From Pseudomonadota bacterium (lineage in GTDB: Bacteria; Pseudomonadota; Alphaproteobacteria; Acetobacterales; Acetobacteraceae): a stretch of 5,433 bases of DNA. Shown piece by piece: positions 5,367 to 5,433 of this stretch (position 1 is the stretch's first letter; each line of letters begins with the position of its first letter). Location: NCBI GenBank assembly GCA_021829055.1, contig JAJZCS010000158.1:1-5433 (forward strand), read 5' to 3'. A program made the translations under genes and the position numbers. The notes beneath the pieces were generated by a model. That model searched no databases and was not told the origin of the DNA. It saw only the letters and a program-made list of their open reading frames with translations.

Positions 5367-5433
5367 GCGTGTTTTCTTATGACAAAAGAGGCTTTAATAA
5401 ATGGTTTACTTAAACTCTTACTGAATCTGACTT
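5367..5433. other. AT-rich tail of different origin
   Basis: This segment has 21 G or C bases in 67, unlike the GC-rich istA fragment before it. An ATG at 5379 opens 18 codons (MTKEALINGLL at the start) to the window edge without a stop, but it has no ribosome binding site and I do not recognise it. It may be the edge of another mobile element or the target DNA beyond the IS21 remnant. Confidence 0.45.

Noticed and set aside
1..5433. CRISPR array, tRNA, rRNA, toxin-antitoxin pair or defence system
   Set aside because: No regularly spaced repeats, no tRNA-like or rRNA-like sequence, and no gene pair with relevant motifs was seen; all sizeable coding regions are accounted for by the genes and IS elements listed.

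Overview
The window looks like an accessory, insertion-sequence-rich stretch of a GC-rich proteobacterial chromosome or large plasmid. An alphaproteobacterium is most likely, judged from the style of the IS transposases, the small membrane protein and the GC-rich genes beside AT-rich gaps. This is inference from remembered protein families; no database was searched. The only ordinary genes I can support are the 3' end of ribonuclease HI (rnhA, + strand, 1-186), a zinc-dependent medium-chain alcohol dehydrogenase of the YahK/cinnamyl-alcohol-dehydrogenase type (- strand, 3161-4213) and a small two-helix membrane protein (- strand, 4674-4919). The rest is mobile DNA and gaps.

Layout. rnhA ends at 186 and is followed by a very AT-rich gap. 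From 333 to 2972 lies an ISAs1-family element on the - strand, with imperfect 20-bp ends and a transposase gene carrying two frameshifts. Nested inside it, at 485-1869, is a complete IS256-family element with 28-bp ends and an exact 8-bp target duplication. It splits the ISAs1 transposase four codons after the RIQT motif. Joining the two sides across the insertion rebuilds an uninterrupted ISAs1 C-terminus. The IS256-type transposase is itself frameshifted by what looks like a tandem GGAG duplication. The order of events is readable: ISAs1 arrived first and IS256 landed in it later. Neither element now encodes an intact transposase.

After an unrecognised 188-bp spacer comes the alcohol dehydrogenase, read leftward, with a clear ribosome binding site. 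It appears full length with all zinc ligands. Upstream is a 460-bp, fairly AT-rich, gene-free interval holding three dyad symmetries that could be operators. The small membrane gene follows, also leftward, with a hairpin just past its stop. The left end of an IS21-family element sits only about 18 bp upstream of its start codon. That element's istA gene is cut off after about 112 recognisable residues, and the last 67 bp of the window is AT-rich sequence of different character.

The genes do not form a pathway. The coherent story is repeated insertion of three unrelated IS families (ISAs1, IS256, IS21) into gaps between housekeeping-type genes, followed by decay. I see no CRISPR array, tRNA, rRNA, toxin-antitoxin pair or convincing new system.
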